NCBI GenBank assembly: GCA_023459215.1
Contig: JAEWVF010000096.1
Location: forward strand, 1 to 49,757
Direction of reading: 5' to 3'
DNA: 49,757 bases
Source: Chloroflexota bacterium
GTDB lineage: Bacteria; Chloroflexota; Anaerolineae; Anaerolineales; Villigracilaceae
Shown here: positions 1 to 7,917 of the stretch, piece after piece
How positions within the stretch are numbered: position 1 is the first letter of the stretch
Layout of the letters: every line of letters starts with the position of its first letter
Translations under genes and position numbers: made by a program
Notes under the pieces: generated by a model
The model's input: the letters and a program-made list of their open reading frames with translations, nothing else
Told to the model about the DNA's origin: nothing
Databases searched by the model: none

Positions 1-83
1 CCAACCAGTTCCTGGGTTTTATCGTCAACGATCGGCATATAATAGCCGAATCTTTTGCGTTGGGCGTGGCGTCTCTCTTGCAT
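1..83 (-). CDS. PilZ-domain protein, N-terminal fragment
   Basis: The gene starts at the ATG at 81-83 and runs off the left edge, so only 27 residues are visible. They begin MQERRHAQRKRFGYYMP and continue into an acidic segment ending QELV. The R5-x-x-x-R9 pair in a basic N-terminal stretch, followed by aromatic residues and a short strand, is the classical start of a PilZ domain, where the RxxxR arginines clamp c-di-GMP. A strong ribosome site (AAAGGAGG) lies 5 nt upstream, and a good promoter lies between this gene and the LysE gene. Other c-di-GMP genes in the window (8972-13671, 35994-37037) make a receptor role plausible. The second PilZ motif (D/NxSxxG) lies outside the window, so the call rests on the first motif only. 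Confidence 0.72.
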   Translation of the reverse strand, partial: MQERRHAQRKRFGYYMPIVDDKTQELV

Positions 84-142
84 TAAAACCTCCTTTGTAA
101 GCAAAAAAGCGAAAATATCATCAAATAGATAAAATTTATATC

Positions 143-171
143 AGTATAGAACAAAAGCTGGTGAAAATCAA
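143..171 (-). promoter_or_regulatory. Sigma-70-type promoter for the PilZ gene
   Basis: On the minus strand there is TTGATT (166-171), a 17-nt spacer and TATACT (143-148), so transcription would start near 136. The -35 box overlaps the stop codon of the LysE gene, so the PilZ gene can be transcribed independently of it. The leader is about 50 nt and AT-rich. Confidence 0.6.
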
Positions 172-788
172 TCTGGCAAGCCAAACAGGCCGCGCCAGAA
201 TTGGAAAAGGCCAAATCCAACCAGGATTACTACCGAAATGCCGAGCAGGATGCGGCTGGCGCGGTTACCCGTTCTCCTGGCGGCGCTGAAAATTGCCATG
301 ATCGCGCTCAGTCCGCCTATCAGAAGCGCGTAGAACGAAAACAGGAACGCCACTCCGTGCAGGGTGGAAACTTGCCAACCTGTGCGCAGGATCGGGCCTG
401 CAACCAGACTCCAGTAGAGAAAGGGCATCGGGCTGAGCAGGTTCATGAGGGCGGCCTTGACCAACCCCTGGTTTTTGGCGGGCGTTTGCGCTGTTTTGAA
501 CTCATCGAAGTTTTGCCATTCCTTGAAAGCCCCCCACGCCAGGTAGAGGATGAAAGCCCCGCCAGCGATGTTTAGGCCGCGTTGCAGCCAGTCCGGGATT
601 TGGTTGAGCGCAAACAGCGCCAGCAGGATAACCGGCCCGTCGCTGAGTAAAGGCGCAAAGGCGGCCATCCAGCTTTTGCGGTAGCCGTAGAGCACAGATT
701 GGGTAATCAGGTAGGTTTGGAACGGCCCCGGCTGGGCCGCCGCGGCAAACCCGAGCAGGAGTCCGGTCAGGATGATTTCGCTGAGCAT
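168..788 (-). CDS. LysE/RhtB-family amino-acid exporter
   Basis: A 206-residue integral membrane protein of about six hydrophobic segments, the normal size for the LysE/RhtB translocator superfamily. The signature PGP motif sits at residues 20-22 after a glycine/alanine-rich first helix, and a conserved Asp follows at 50 in the second helix. Members export amino acids or small metabolites by proton antiport; the substrate cannot be told from sequence. A hydrophilic loop at about 90-108 separates the two halves. A TACAAT box lies 6 nt before the ATG and no ribosome site is visible, so the message may be leaderless. The gene is divergent from the kinase at 876 and read in the same direction as the PilZ gene. 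Confidence 0.86.
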   Translation of the reverse strand: MLSEIILTGLLLGFAAAAQPGPFQTYLITQSVLYGYRKSWMAAFAPLLSDGPVILLALFALNQIPDWLQRGLNIAGGAFILYLAWGAFKEWQNFDEFKTAQTPAKNQGLVKAALMNLLSPMPFLYWSLVAGPILRTGWQVSTLHGVAFLFSFYALLIGGLSAIMAIFSAARRTGNRASRILLGISVVILVGFGLFQFWRGLFGLPD

Positions 789-794
789 GGATTA

Positions 795-800
795 ATTGTA
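795..800 (-). promoter_or_regulatory. -10 box for the LysE gene, probable leaderless start
   Basis: TACAAT on the minus strand ends 6 nt before the start codon at 788, so transcription would begin at or next to the A of ATG. No convincing -35 is seen at 16-18 nt. The same spacing recurs at alr, ruvA, pfkB and the cobalamin adenosyltransferase gene. Confidence 0.35.
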
Positions 801-875
801 ATCGTTCTGTCAAACATCCCGGTTTCATGTAAAATCAAACCATCCTGATCTCAAACTATTCAAAAATCGAAAACT

Positions 876-1511
876 ATGACAAAACGTTTGATCGTTGTTG
901 CTGGCAATATTGGCGTGGGTAAAACCTCACTTACCGAGCGGATTGGCGCGCGCCTGGGCTGGACGACCGGCTATGAGTCGGTTTCGGACAATCCTTACCT
1001 GTCCGATTTTTATGCCGATATGAAGAGCTGGTCCTTCCACTTGCAGATTTATTTCCTGGGACATCGCGCCCGGCAGTACCTGGACCTGGCTGGGGATTCG
1101 CGTTCGGTGATTTTGGATCGCTCGATCTACGAGGATGCGTATATTTTTGCGCGGGCCTTGTATCATCTCGGCAACTTGAACGAACGCGATTACATGTCTT
1201 ATCGCCGTTTGTTCGAACTGGTCGTGGGCAGTCTGCCCGCGCCTAACCTGTTGATTTATCTCAAAGCGCCGGCAGATGTGTTGATGGAGCGCATCCGCCG
1301 GCGAGCGCGCGGCATGGAGACGGGCATCAGCGCTGAATACCTGTCCCTGCTCGATTCGTTCTACGACGAATGGCTGGCTTCCTTTGACTTGTGCCCGGTG
1401 CTGACCATCCGCACCGACAACCTCGATTATGTCCACCAGCCCCAGGCGCTGGATGTGGTTCTGGACCGCATCCAGGACAAGCTCTCTGGCAAGGAAATTG
1501 TCGAGTTGTAG
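876..1511 (+). CDS. Deoxynucleoside kinase (dAdo/dCyd kinase family)
   Basis: A 211-residue cytosolic salvage enzyme that phosphorylates deoxynucleosides with a nucleoside triphosphate. The P-loop GNIGVGKTS is at residues 10-18, the DRS motif (DRSIYED) at 81-87, and an arginine-rich LID (RIRRRARGMETG) at about 139-150. All three are diagnostic of the dCK/dGK family, and the length is typical. The E34 and W52 regions fit the substrate pocket of bacterial dGK/dAK enzymes, but which base is preferred cannot be decided here. The start at 876 gives the conserved N-terminus directly before the P-loop; no strong ribosome site precedes it. The membrane protein at 1517 follows after 5 nt, so they are probably cotranscribed. 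Confidence 0.92.
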   Translation: MTKRLIVVAGNIGVGKTSLTERIGARLGWTTGYESVSDNPYLSDFYADMKSWSFHLQIYFLGHRARQYLDLAGDSRSVILDRSIYEDAYIFARALYHLGNLNERDYMSYRRLFELVVGSLPAPNLLIYLKAPADVLMERIRRRARGMETGISAEYLSLLDSFYDEWLASFDLCPVLTIRTDNLDYVHQPQALDVVLDRIQDKLSGKEIVEL

Positions 1512-1516
1512 CTGCA

Positions 1517-2476
1517 ATGTTCCCGCCACCCTTGCCTAAAATTGCCCGGCGGCTTGCCGAGACGGCCAACCGCGAGCAGGTGATCGAGGAGTTGTGTCTT
1601 CAATATGGCTTGCATTGGCAGGATGCGGAGTCGATTGTTGCCCAGGCCGAAGCTGATTACCAGCACAAGATTACCCGCCAGCAAACCCCGATCCTGCTCC
1701 TGATCGCTTTTGCGACTTTCTCAGCCGGGGTTTTGCTCATTTCATGGAACCTGCTTGGGGTATTATTCGGGTTTGCCAGCCTCGTTTCTCCCAGCCCGAT
1801 TTCGGTCATTAATCTGTTTGGCTTTTATGCGGATTGGGTTGTCGCGCTGTTGGATTTCTCGCAAAGCGGGAACCTGTTCATCCTTGGCCTGGCCATGACC
1901 CTCGGCAGCCAGTTGGGCATGAAATCGGTCTGGCTTTCCTGGCTGGAAAGCCAGCAGGAGCGCATCGAGCCGGAACTGCCGGCCCAGCCTCCTACGCATG
2001 GGGTCGAAGTTACCGACAAAATGTTGAGATATGTTGTTCGCCAACTGGAGCGCGGCGAATCCGAAGCGGACGTGGTGACCGCCCTGCAAGCGCGCAGCGG
2101 GATCAGCGCGGAGGAGGGGCTGGCCCTGGTGCAGGAGATTGTCCGCTCGCGTGGCGATGTCGCCCTTACGCCTGTTTCGCCGGCGATTTTCTTTTCGGGG
2201 CTGGCGGCTTTTCTTTCAGGCGCAGTCTTGGTTGTGCAGAATGTGATGCTTCTTTTTGCATTCTTGCGCGCGAACCCGCGTGAGATTCGTCATAGCTGGG
2301 ATTTGCTGCTGCGCATCCGCGATGTAACGCTCTACATTGATGCGCATCCTGTTCTGGCGTTATGGTTCGTTTTTGGTGTCGTTTGTTTTGTTGGCGGGTA
2401 TTTCCTGTTGCGCCTGGCCTTGTTTCCGGCCCTGCTGCGGTTCAGGAAACCTCATCGCTATGCCGAACCCGATTGA
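1517..2476 (+). CDS. Uncharacterised multi-pass membrane protein
   Basis: A 319-residue protein that I cannot assign to a family. Residues 1-55 are soluble and charged. Two hydrophobic helices follow (about 58-85 and 100-115) and another near 130-145. A cytosolic-looking central stretch (about 150-230) carries two short repeated helical patterns resembling residues 15-45 (an acidic helix with AEE/ADV spacing). Two long C-terminal membrane helices end in a basic tail. The ATG at 1517 is preferred over in-frame codons further upstream because those lie inside the kinase gene. The gene is tightly linked to the kinase and is followed 60 nt later by an acetyltransferase. No catalytic motif is visible. 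Confidence 0.75.
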   Translation: MFPPPLPKIARRLAETANREQVIEELCLQYGLHWQDAESIVAQAEADYQHKITRQQTPILLLIAFATFSAGVLLISWNLLGVLFGFASLVSPSPISVINLFGFYADWVVALLDFSQSGNLFILGLAMTLGSQLGMKSVWLSWLESQQERIEPELPAQPPTHGVEVTDKMLRYVVRQLERGESEADVVTALQARSGISAEEGLALVQEIVRSRGDVALTPVSPAIFFSGLAAFLSGAVLVVQNVMLLFAFLRANPREIRHSWDLLLRIRDVTLYIDAHPVLALWFVFGVVCFVGGYFLLRLALFPALLRFRKPHRYAEPD

Positions 2477-2536
2477 AAATGGTGCGATCAATGCCTGGCT
2501 GGCTGCTGTATTTTTGACCGAATAAGGAACTTAATC

Positions 2537-3013
2537 ATGACGATTCGTTTTGAACCCATGACCGACAATGATTTCCAAATGTATTTGCGCAAGGTGATTC
2601 CTGAGTATGCCACCGAATATGTTCACGCGGGCAGTTGGCACCCGGACGAGGCCATGTCGCGCGCGCGCGATCAGTTCCAGCGGATTTTTGCGCACGGGCC
2701 GAAAACGCCCAACCAGACCCTCCGCACCGTCTGGGATGCCGTGAAAAACGTCAAAGTTGGTATGCTCTGGTACACCCTGGATGCTTCCCGCAAACGCAAG
2801 ACGGTTTTTCTATCCGATTTTTTTATTTTTATGGAATTTCATGGCAAGGGATATGAAGAACAAACCTTAACTGCCCTGGACGAAGAATTGCGCTTGCAGG
2901 GTATCCAACGCCTGGAATTGAACCTGTTCTGGCATAACACCGCCGAGCGGGAAATGTATGAAAAAACCGGCTTTACGCCGGTGAGTATCTATTACGGAAA
3001 AGATTTATCGTAA
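2537..3013 (+). CDS. GNAT-family N-acetyltransferase
   Basis: A 158-residue single-domain GNAT fold protein of normal length. Motif A, the acetyl-CoA loop, is recognisable near residues 100-112 as FHGKGYEEQ, a slightly degenerate form of the Q/R-x-x-G-x-G/A signature. The C-terminal part has the usual asparagine-rich strand and the aromatic segment EKTGFTPVSIYYGK. An AAGGAA ribosome site precedes the ATG. The substrate is unknown. The gene ends 3 nt from the stop of the convergent MFS gene, leaving no room for a terminator between them. Confidence 0.85.
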   Translation: MTIRFEPMTDNDFQMYLRKVIPEYATEYVHAGSWHPDEAMSRARDQFQRIFAHGPKTPNQTLRTVWDAVKNVKVGMLWYTLDASRKRKTVFLSDFFIFMEFHGKGYEEQTLTALDEELRLQGIQRLELNLFWHNTAEREMYEKTGFTPVSIYYGKDLS

Positions 3014-3016
3014 CGG

Positions 3017-4153
3017 TTAGGCCTGGTTTTCTTTTGGGCGAGTCAGGAAGAAAAGCAGCGCCCCAACCAGCAGGGTGATGCCGGTAATCAGGTACATGCC
3101 GGCCGGGTTGAAGTATTGCAGCAAAAGCCCGCCCAACAGGCCGCCCAGGGCAGCGCCAACCCCCATCAGGGTGCTGCCGAACATCCCCTGGGCAGTTGCG
3201 GATAATCCAGGAGGCGCAACCTTATCCGCGTAGGAAACGCCCGCCATCCAGATTAACGGGAAGGTAAAGCCGTGGATGAGTTGGATGAGCAGGATTTGCC
3301 AGGCCTGGGTCGAGGTTGCGTATAGCAACAATCTCCCGCCGATAATGATTAGCGATACGAGCAGCAAATCGCGCGGGTTGAAGCGTTTCAGGAAGCGGCT
3401 GGCAAAGAACATGACCGGTATTTCAGAGAGGGTCGAGATGGTCAGGGCCAGGCCCATCAGGGTATTGTTCAGGCCCAGGTTGCCCATGTAAACGAACAGG
3501 TAGCTATTAACGGTGGCCATGCCGATGCCGCCCAGGAGCACCATCAGCAGGAACAACATCCAGTTTTTGCTGGAGAGCAGCGTTGAGATTCCCTTTTTGA
3601 AGGATGCCGCAGTTTTCTCGAGCGGAAAATGCAGGCTGATGGCAACCAAAAGTGCGCCGCCCATGCCGATGGCGTAGCCGTAGAAAGGCCAGTCAAGCCC
3701 AAATTGCTCGATAATGTTGCCGGCCAGCAACGCAACCAGCCCCCAGCCGACGGAACCCCACAGACGAATCTGCCCGTAGCGGTGTTTTTCTTCGCCCAGC
3801 ATGAACATCGTGGCGCTGTCTGCCAGTGAGACGATGGGCGAACTAAAGAAGGAAAACAGGACTACCAGGCCAAACAAAATGGTAAAGCTGTTGACAAGCG
3901 GCACCAGGAGCGCAAGGCCGATGGCGGCTGCGATGGCGGCGGTAATGATTGTTTTATGACGCCGGGTTGAGTCCGCAACGCCGGTCCAGAACGGGCCTCC
4001 AACGAGGGTGATGAGCGGGGCGATGCCCGTCAGCAGCCCGATTTGTGATCCGCTGTAGCCCGCGCTTTGGTAATAGAGCGCCAGGAAGGGCATCAGGAAA
4101 GACAACGCCCCAAAATACATAAAATAAAATGCAGAAGGAAAAAATAGATTCAT
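3017..4153 (-). CDS. MFS transporter (MFS_1-like/PPP-type)
   Basis: A 378-residue, 12-helix major facilitator. It opens with a compact N-terminus (MNLFFPSAFYFMYFGALSF) typical of the LacY/nucleoside-permease-like MFS_1-like group, with a charged loop GVADSTRRHK between helices 2 and 3 (motif A equivalent). The central cytoplasmic loop near residue 190 separates two six-helix halves. I chose the ATG at 4151-4153. An in-frame TTG ten codons upstream lies inside a stem-loop and has poor ribosome-site spacing. The substrate is unknown, likely a sugar, nucleoside or drug. The gene lies downstream of the DegV gene on the same strand, across a hairpin. Confidence 0.88.
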   Translation of the reverse strand: MNLFFPSAFYFMYFGALSFLMPFLALYYQSAGYSGSQIGLLTGIAPLITLVGGPFWTGVADSTRRHKTIITAAIAAAIGLALLVPLVNSFTILFGLVVLFSFFSSPIVSLADSATMFMLGEEKHRYGQIRLWGSVGWGLVALLAGNIIEQFGLDWPFYGYAIGMGGALLVAISLHFPLEKTAASFKKGISTLLSSKNWMLFLLMVLLGGIGMATVNSYLFVYMGNLGLNNTLMGLALTISTLSEIPVMFFASRFLKRFNPRDLLLVSLIIIGGRLLLYATSTQAWQILLIQLIHGFTFPLIWMAGVSYADKVAPPGLSATAQGMFGSTLMGVGAALGGLLGGLLLQYFNPAGMYLITGITLLVGALLFFLTRPKENQA

Positions 4154-4172
4154 AATGTAGTCCAGACGTGTT

Positions 4173-4212
4173 ACGTCCCGCAAATTCCTTTGGAACCTGC
4201 GGGACGTTTTTT
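4173..4212 (+). terminator. Strong stem-loop with a plus-strand T-run
   Basis: A perfect 10-bp stem (4173-4182 with 4198-4207) encloses a loop that holds a further TTCC/GGAA mini-stem. Six T follow on the plus strand. Both flanking genes read on the minus strand, where the hairpin is preceded by A6 and has no T-run after it. It therefore has the form of an intrinsic terminator facing antisense to its neighbours. Confidence 0.6.
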
Positions 4213-4230
4213 CCTCTCAAGAGATTTTTC

Positions 4231-5094
4231 CTAGATCAAATCTTCCATCAGGCGCATCGGCACCGCAGCCAGGCCGACGATGCCCGGCCCGGTATGGACG
4301 CCGAGCACCGGCGAGATGCGATGCACCTCCATTTTGGCAACCTTCAGGCGCTCCTCGACCATATCGCTCAACATGTCTGCGCCCTGCTGGAAACGGCCAT
4401 GCAGGATGGTGACCCACAGCGGGGTTTTTCCGTAGACATTCAGCACGTTGCTGGTCAGGGTTTCCAGCGCGGAAGGGATGGTGCGGGCTTTGCCGACGGT
4501 GCTGTATTTTCCATCTTCGTGCGAAACATTGATAACCGGTTTGAGCTTGAGCAGCGAGCCCATCAGGGCCTGGACGCGGCCAATCCGCCCACCGCGGGCC
4601 AGATACTCAAGGGTTTCGAGGGTGTAAATCACCTCGGTATTTGCGCGGATTTCAGCCATGCGCTCCTGGATTTTTTCCATCGTCCAGCCGGCTTTCTGCC
4701 CGAATGCCGCCGCCAGCACCTGGAAACGTTCGCCGCCGGAGAGGGTCATCGTATCCCAAAAGTGGACGTTGGCTACATCTTTGGCTTGTTCGCCGCCTAC
4801 ACGGGCTGAGTTGATCGTGCCGCTCAGTCCCGATGAGATGTGGATGGAGAAGATATCCTTGCTGGTTTCGGCCAGTTTACGATACAGTTCTTCGAAAAGG
4901 CCGCTCGAAGGCTGGGCCGTGGTCGGGATTGCCGGGCGCATGGCCTCCAGTCGATTATAGAATTCATCGGCGCTGATGTCCTTGGCGTTAACCTCGCCTT
5001 CTGGAAATTGGATAAACAGCGGCGCTTCGGTAATGCCCAATTCTTCGGTTTCGCTGGCCAGCAGGTCAGCGGCGCAATCGGTTACAATTTTCAT
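4231..5094 (-). CDS. DegV-family fatty-acid-binding protein (FakB-like)
   Basis: A 287-residue cytosolic protein of the DegV family, whose characterised members (FakB) hold a fatty acid for phosphorylation by FakA. The N-terminal MKIVTDCAADL matches the conserved opening with its DS/DC-A-D-L motif. The middle contains the family TAQPS-G and SSGLSGT-N-S segments (about 70-105), and the C-terminal region has the usual lipid-head loop with GPG (LGVHTGPGIVG). A cysteine replaces the serine often seen in the first DS motif. No FakA is present nearby. A TATAAT box lies on the minus strand at 5123-5128, about 28 nt before the ATG, with no clear -35. Confidence 0.9.
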   Translation of the reverse strand: MKIVTDCAADLLASETEELGITEAPLFIQFPEGEVNAKDISADEFYNRLEAMRPAIPTTAQPSSGLFEELYRKLAETSKDIFSIHISSGLSGTINSARVGGEQAKDVANVHFWDTMTLSGGERFQVLAAAFGQKAGWTMEKIQERMAEIRANTEVIYTLETLEYLARGGRIGRVQALMGSLLKLKPVINVSHEDGKYSTVGKARTIPSALETLTSNVLNVYGKTPLWVTILHGRFQQGADMLSDMVEERLKVAKMEVHRISPVLGVHTGPGIVGLAAVPMRLMEDLI

Positions 5095-5122
5095 TATTTT
5101 GCCTCTCTCTGGAATTTTAGAA

Positions 5123-5128
5123 ATTATA
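5123..5128 (-). promoter_or_regulatory. -10 box for the DegV gene
   Basis: TATAAT on the minus strand sits 28 nt upstream of the DegV start, in the divergent space shared with alr. The -35 region at 17 nt spacing (CATCCT) is poor, so an activator or another sigma preference may be involved. Confidence 0.4.
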
Positions 5129-5152
5129 CCCTTTTAGGTAAAAACAGGATGA

Positions 5153-5167
5153 GAAAACCCGGTTTTC
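5153..5167. promoter_or_regulatory. Dyad-symmetric operator candidate between degV and alr
   Basis: GAAAACC and GGTTTTC form two 7-bp arms around a single C. The dyad ends 4 nt before the alr -35 box and lies upstream of the DegV -10 on the other strand, a position from which a bound protein could affect both promoters. No regulator family is recognised. Confidence 0.3.
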
Positions 5168-5171
5168 AACC

Positions 5172-5200
5172 TTACAGCCCGGTTGGGATGGGGATAAAAT
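5172..5200 (+). promoter_or_regulatory. Promoter of alr, probable leaderless transcript
   Basis: TTACAG (5172-5177), a 17-nt spacer and TAAAAT (5195-5200). The -10 box ends 7 nt before the alr ATG at 5208, so the predicted first base is the start codon itself. There is no ribosome-binding site. Confidence 0.5.
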
Positions 5201-5207
5201 ACATTCC

Positions 5208-6359
5208 ATGACAGTCTCTGTTCGTCCAACCCATCTGGAAATCAATTTAACCCAATTGCGCCGCAACCTTGAAGCAATTCGCGCCAGGGTGGCTCCGGCC
5301 AAGGTGTTGGTAATGCTCAAGGCCAATGCCTACGGCCACGGGGTGGATGGCGTCGCGCCGTTCATCGCGCCTTATGTCGATTATATCGGGGTTGCCATCC
5401 TGGAGGAAGCAATCCATTTGCGCCAATTGGGTGTCGCAAAACCAATCCTGGTGGCGGGTGGTTCGCTCCCGTGGCAGATGCCGGCTTTTCTCGAATATGA
5501 TCTAACGCTGACGGTTTCCTCCCCGCTGATTATGGAAGCGGCCGAGCAGGCGGCTGCGGCGTCTGGTAATAAAATGAAGGTTCACCTGAAGGTCGATACG
5601 GGCATGGAGCGCGCCGGGGTGCGCTGGTATGAAGCGCAGGAATTTCTGGAGCAATCGCTGGTTTGCCGCCACCTGGAAATCGAAGGGATTTATACCCACT
5701 TCGCCAATTCGGAAACAATCGAAATCCCGGACATGGCCAGGCGGCAAAATTACTCCTATGCCAGCCAGCAGTTGCAACGCTTTCACGAGATACTGGCCTT
5801 TTATGACCGCCGCGGTATTCCGGCCCCGCCATTGCGCCACGCGGCAAATTCAGCGGCCATCCTGAACCTTCCCGATAGCTATTTTGACATGGTGCGCCCC
5901 GGCGTGATTTTTTACGGGGTTTACCCGGATGATGATGCCATGCGCTCGATAGCGATTGCCCCGGCGCTTACCTGGAAATCCCAGGTGGTATACTCCAAAA
6001 TCACCCTGGCGGGCAGCCCGCTGAGTTATGGTTCCCTATGGGCGCCGGATCATCCGGTGCGCACGGCCACCATCCCGTGCGGTTACGCCGACGGTTATTT
6101 CCGGCGCATGTCCAACCAGCCCAGGATCATCGTCAACGGGAAAAAGTACCAGCAGGTTGGCCAGATTTGTATGGATCAGGTGATTGTCAATCTCGAGTCC
6201 GATCCGGCTGAAGTGGGTGATGAAGCGATTTTGCTCGGCCAGGCGGCCAGCGGAGAGCGCATCGTCCCGGAGGACCTGGCTGCCTGGGCCGGGACGGGCC
6301 GTTATGAAGTAATGACCAATATCAGCGCCCGCGTTCCACGGGTGTTTGTGCAGGAATAA
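5208..6359 (+). CDS. alr: Alanine racemase
   Basis: A 383-residue PLP enzyme that converts L- to D-alanine for peptidoglycan. The N-terminal TIM-barrel carries the PLP lysine K38 in the motif VMLKANAYGHG. The C-terminal beta domain carries the catalytic tyrosine motif LSYGSLWAP and the GYADGYFRR segment; length and order are canonical. The start is set by the conserved opening and by a promoter whose -10 lies 7 nt before the ATG. lspA, the pseudouridine synthase gene and the threonine aldolase gene follow on the same strand. Together with murJ (26746) it implies that the organism makes peptidoglycan. Confidence 0.96.
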   Translation: MTVSVRPTHLEINLTQLRRNLEAIRARVAPAKVLVMLKANAYGHGVDGVAPFIAPYVDYIGVAILEEAIHLRQLGVAKPILVAGGSLPWQMPAFLEYDLTLTVSSPLIMEAAEQAAAASGNKMKVHLKVDTGMERAGVRWYEAQEFLEQSLVCRHLEIEGIYTHFANSETIEIPDMARRQNYSYASQQLQRFHEILAFYDRRGIPAPPLRHAANSAAILNLPDSYFDMVRPGVIFYGVYPDDDAMRSIAIAPALTWKSQVVYSKITLAGSPLSYGSLWAPDHPVRTATIPCGYADGYFRRMSNQPRIIVNGKKYQQVGQICMDQVIVNLESDPAEVGDEAILLGQAASGERIVPEDLAAWAGTGRYEVMTNISARVPRVFVQE

Positions 6360-6407
6360 CCCACCTCCAAAAATCAACTTGGAGAAATCGATAACAGGAG
6401 AAACATT

Positions 6408-6971
6408 TTGAAACTTGTGCGTGATTACACCAAATTATTGGTACTCGTATCGGCCATTATTGGCCTGGATCAGTGGACGAAATGGCTTGTTCGCGAAAAC
6501 ATCCCCTTTATGGGGGTTTGGCTGCCTGATGGCTGGGAATGGCTGATGCCTTATGCTCGCATTGTTCACTGGTACAACACCGGTGCGGCTTTTGGCATGT
6601 TCCAGGGCTATGGCTGGGTTTTTGCGCCACTGGCTTTGGTTGTGGCCGGGTTGATTGTGTATTACTATCCGCGCACAGAACCGGCGGACTGGTGGCTGCG
6701 CCTGGCCATGGGCATGCAGATGTCTGGCGCGCTGGGGAATCTCATCGACCGCCTGATGTTGGATTGGAAAGTGACCGATTTTATCTCAGTTGGCGAATTT
6801 CCGGTATTTAATGTCGCCGATGCCAGCCTATCCGTTGGTGTTGTGATTTTGCTTTTAGGGGTTTGGGTCAAAGAGAGCCGTGAGAAAAAACAACAGCCTG
6901 AGCAGCAGGATGATTTTGGCGATGAACCTGCCTCGGATAATAAAAACCAGATCGATGAGTTTGCAAGTTAA
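6408..6971 (+). CDS. lspA: Signal peptidase II (lipoprotein signal peptidase)
   Basis: A 187-residue, four-helix aspartyl protease of the membrane that cuts the signal peptide from lipidated prolipoproteins. The two catalytic aspartates are D114 in GALGNLIDR and D138 in FNVADASLS, both in their family motifs. The N-terminal D-Q-W-T-K motif (21-25) and the N-T-G-A-A-F-G segment (57-63) are also present. A hydrophilic C-terminal tail of about 30 residues rich in Q, D and E extends beyond the usual end. A GGAG ribosome site precedes the ATG (ACAGGAGAAACATTTTG region; the in-frame start is read at 6408). The stop overlaps the next start by one base, so translation is coupled. Confidence 0.95.
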   Translation: MKLVRDYTKLLVLVSAIIGLDQWTKWLVRENIPFMGVWLPDGWEWLMPYARIVHWYNTGAAFGMFQGYGWVFAPLALVVAGLIVYYYPRTEPADWWLRLAMGMQMSGALGNLIDRLMLDWKVTDFISVGEFPVFNVADASLSVGVVILLLGVWVKESREKKQQPEQQDDFGDEPASDNKNQIDEFAS

Positions 6972-7891
6972 TGACGGATCGAATCGAAACATTTACTTAT
7001 CAGGATACGCCCTCGGAGCGGCTTGACCGTTTCCTGGTGGCCTGCCTGCCGGAGTTTTCGCGCGCGCGCCTGCAAGGGCTGATTGCGGATGGTTTTGTCT
7101 GGGTCGACGGTTCCCCTGCGCGCAAGTCGGGACAGCCGCTCGAAAGCGGCGCGCGCGTCGAGGTGCGCATCCCGCCCGCCCAACCGACCGGCCTGGTCGC
7201 CGAAGCCATTCCGCTGGATGTGGTATTTGAGAACGACGACCTGTTGATTGTCAACAAGCCTGCTGGTATGGTTGTTCATCCGGCTGTCGGTCACGACCAT
7301 GGTACGCTGGTCAATGCGGTGCTGGCCCACGATCCGGATATTGAAGGTATCGGCGGCGAGGAACGCCCCGGCATCGTTCACCGCTTGGACAAAGACACCA
7401 GCGGCCTGATCGTGGTGGCCAAAAACGATGCCGCCATGCGCTGGCTGCAAGAGCAATTCCGCCAGCGGACGGTGCAGAAAACCTACCTGGCCCTGGTGGA
7501 CGGCGCTCCACCCACGCCAACCGGTCGGGTTGAAGCGCCAATTGGGCGCGACCCCCGTGACCGCAAAAAGATGGCTATTACGGCTCCGGCCAAGGGGCGC
7601 GAAGCGATCAGCGAATACAAAACCCTGGAAAGTTTTCGCGCGCACACCCTGCTTGAGTTTCATCCGCAGACTGGGCGCACCCACCAGATCCGCCTGCACT
7701 GCGCTTTTTTGGGCTGCCCAATTGTCGGCGACGTGCAGTACGGGCATCGCAAATCCACCGTGGATATTGACCGCCATTTCCTGCACGCTTTCCAACTCAA
7801 GATCACCCTGCCGGGTGAGCAAAAGCCGCGCATTTTCGAAGCGCCCCTGCCGGTGGAGTTGGTAAGGGTGTTGGATGTGGTTCGGGGATGA
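6971..7891 (+). CDS. RluD/RluA-family 23S rRNA pseudouridine synthase
   Basis: A 306-residue enzyme with an N-terminal S4 RNA-binding domain (about 15-75) and an RluA-type catalytic domain. The catalytic Asp is D140 in HRLDKDTSG, followed by the GLIVVAKN strand. HPQTGRTHQIR, the family RT-H-QIR motif, lies near residues 234-244. The S4 domain puts it with RluD (helix 69 of 23S rRNA) or RluC rather than RluA; which site it modifies is inferred. It overlaps lspA by one base, an arrangement (lspA-rluD) seen in many bacteria. The threonine aldolase start lies 27 nt after its stop. Confidence 0.92.
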   Translation: MTDRIETFTYQDTPSERLDRFLVACLPEFSRARLQGLIADGFVWVDGSPARKSGQPLESGARVEVRIPPAQPTGLVAEAIPLDVVFENDDLLIVNKPAGMVVHPAVGHDHGTLVNAVLAHDPDIEGIGGEERPGIVHRLDKDTSGLIVVAKNDAAMRWLQEQFRQRTVQKTYLALVDGAPPTPTGRVEAPIGRDPRDRKKMAITAPAKGREAISEYKTLESFRAHTLLEFHPQTGRTHQIRLHCAFLGCPIVGDVQYGHRKSTVDIDRHFLHAFQLKITLPGEQKPRIFEAPLPVELVRVLDVVRG

Positions 7892-7917
7892 GTGGGAAAG
7901 TGAAAAAGGAGTTTCTC

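Noticed and set aside
4154..4183. Upstream TTG start of the MFS transporter
   Set aside because: It lies within a stem-loop, with ribosome-site spacing of only 2 nt; the ATG at 4151-4153 opens the first helix directly.
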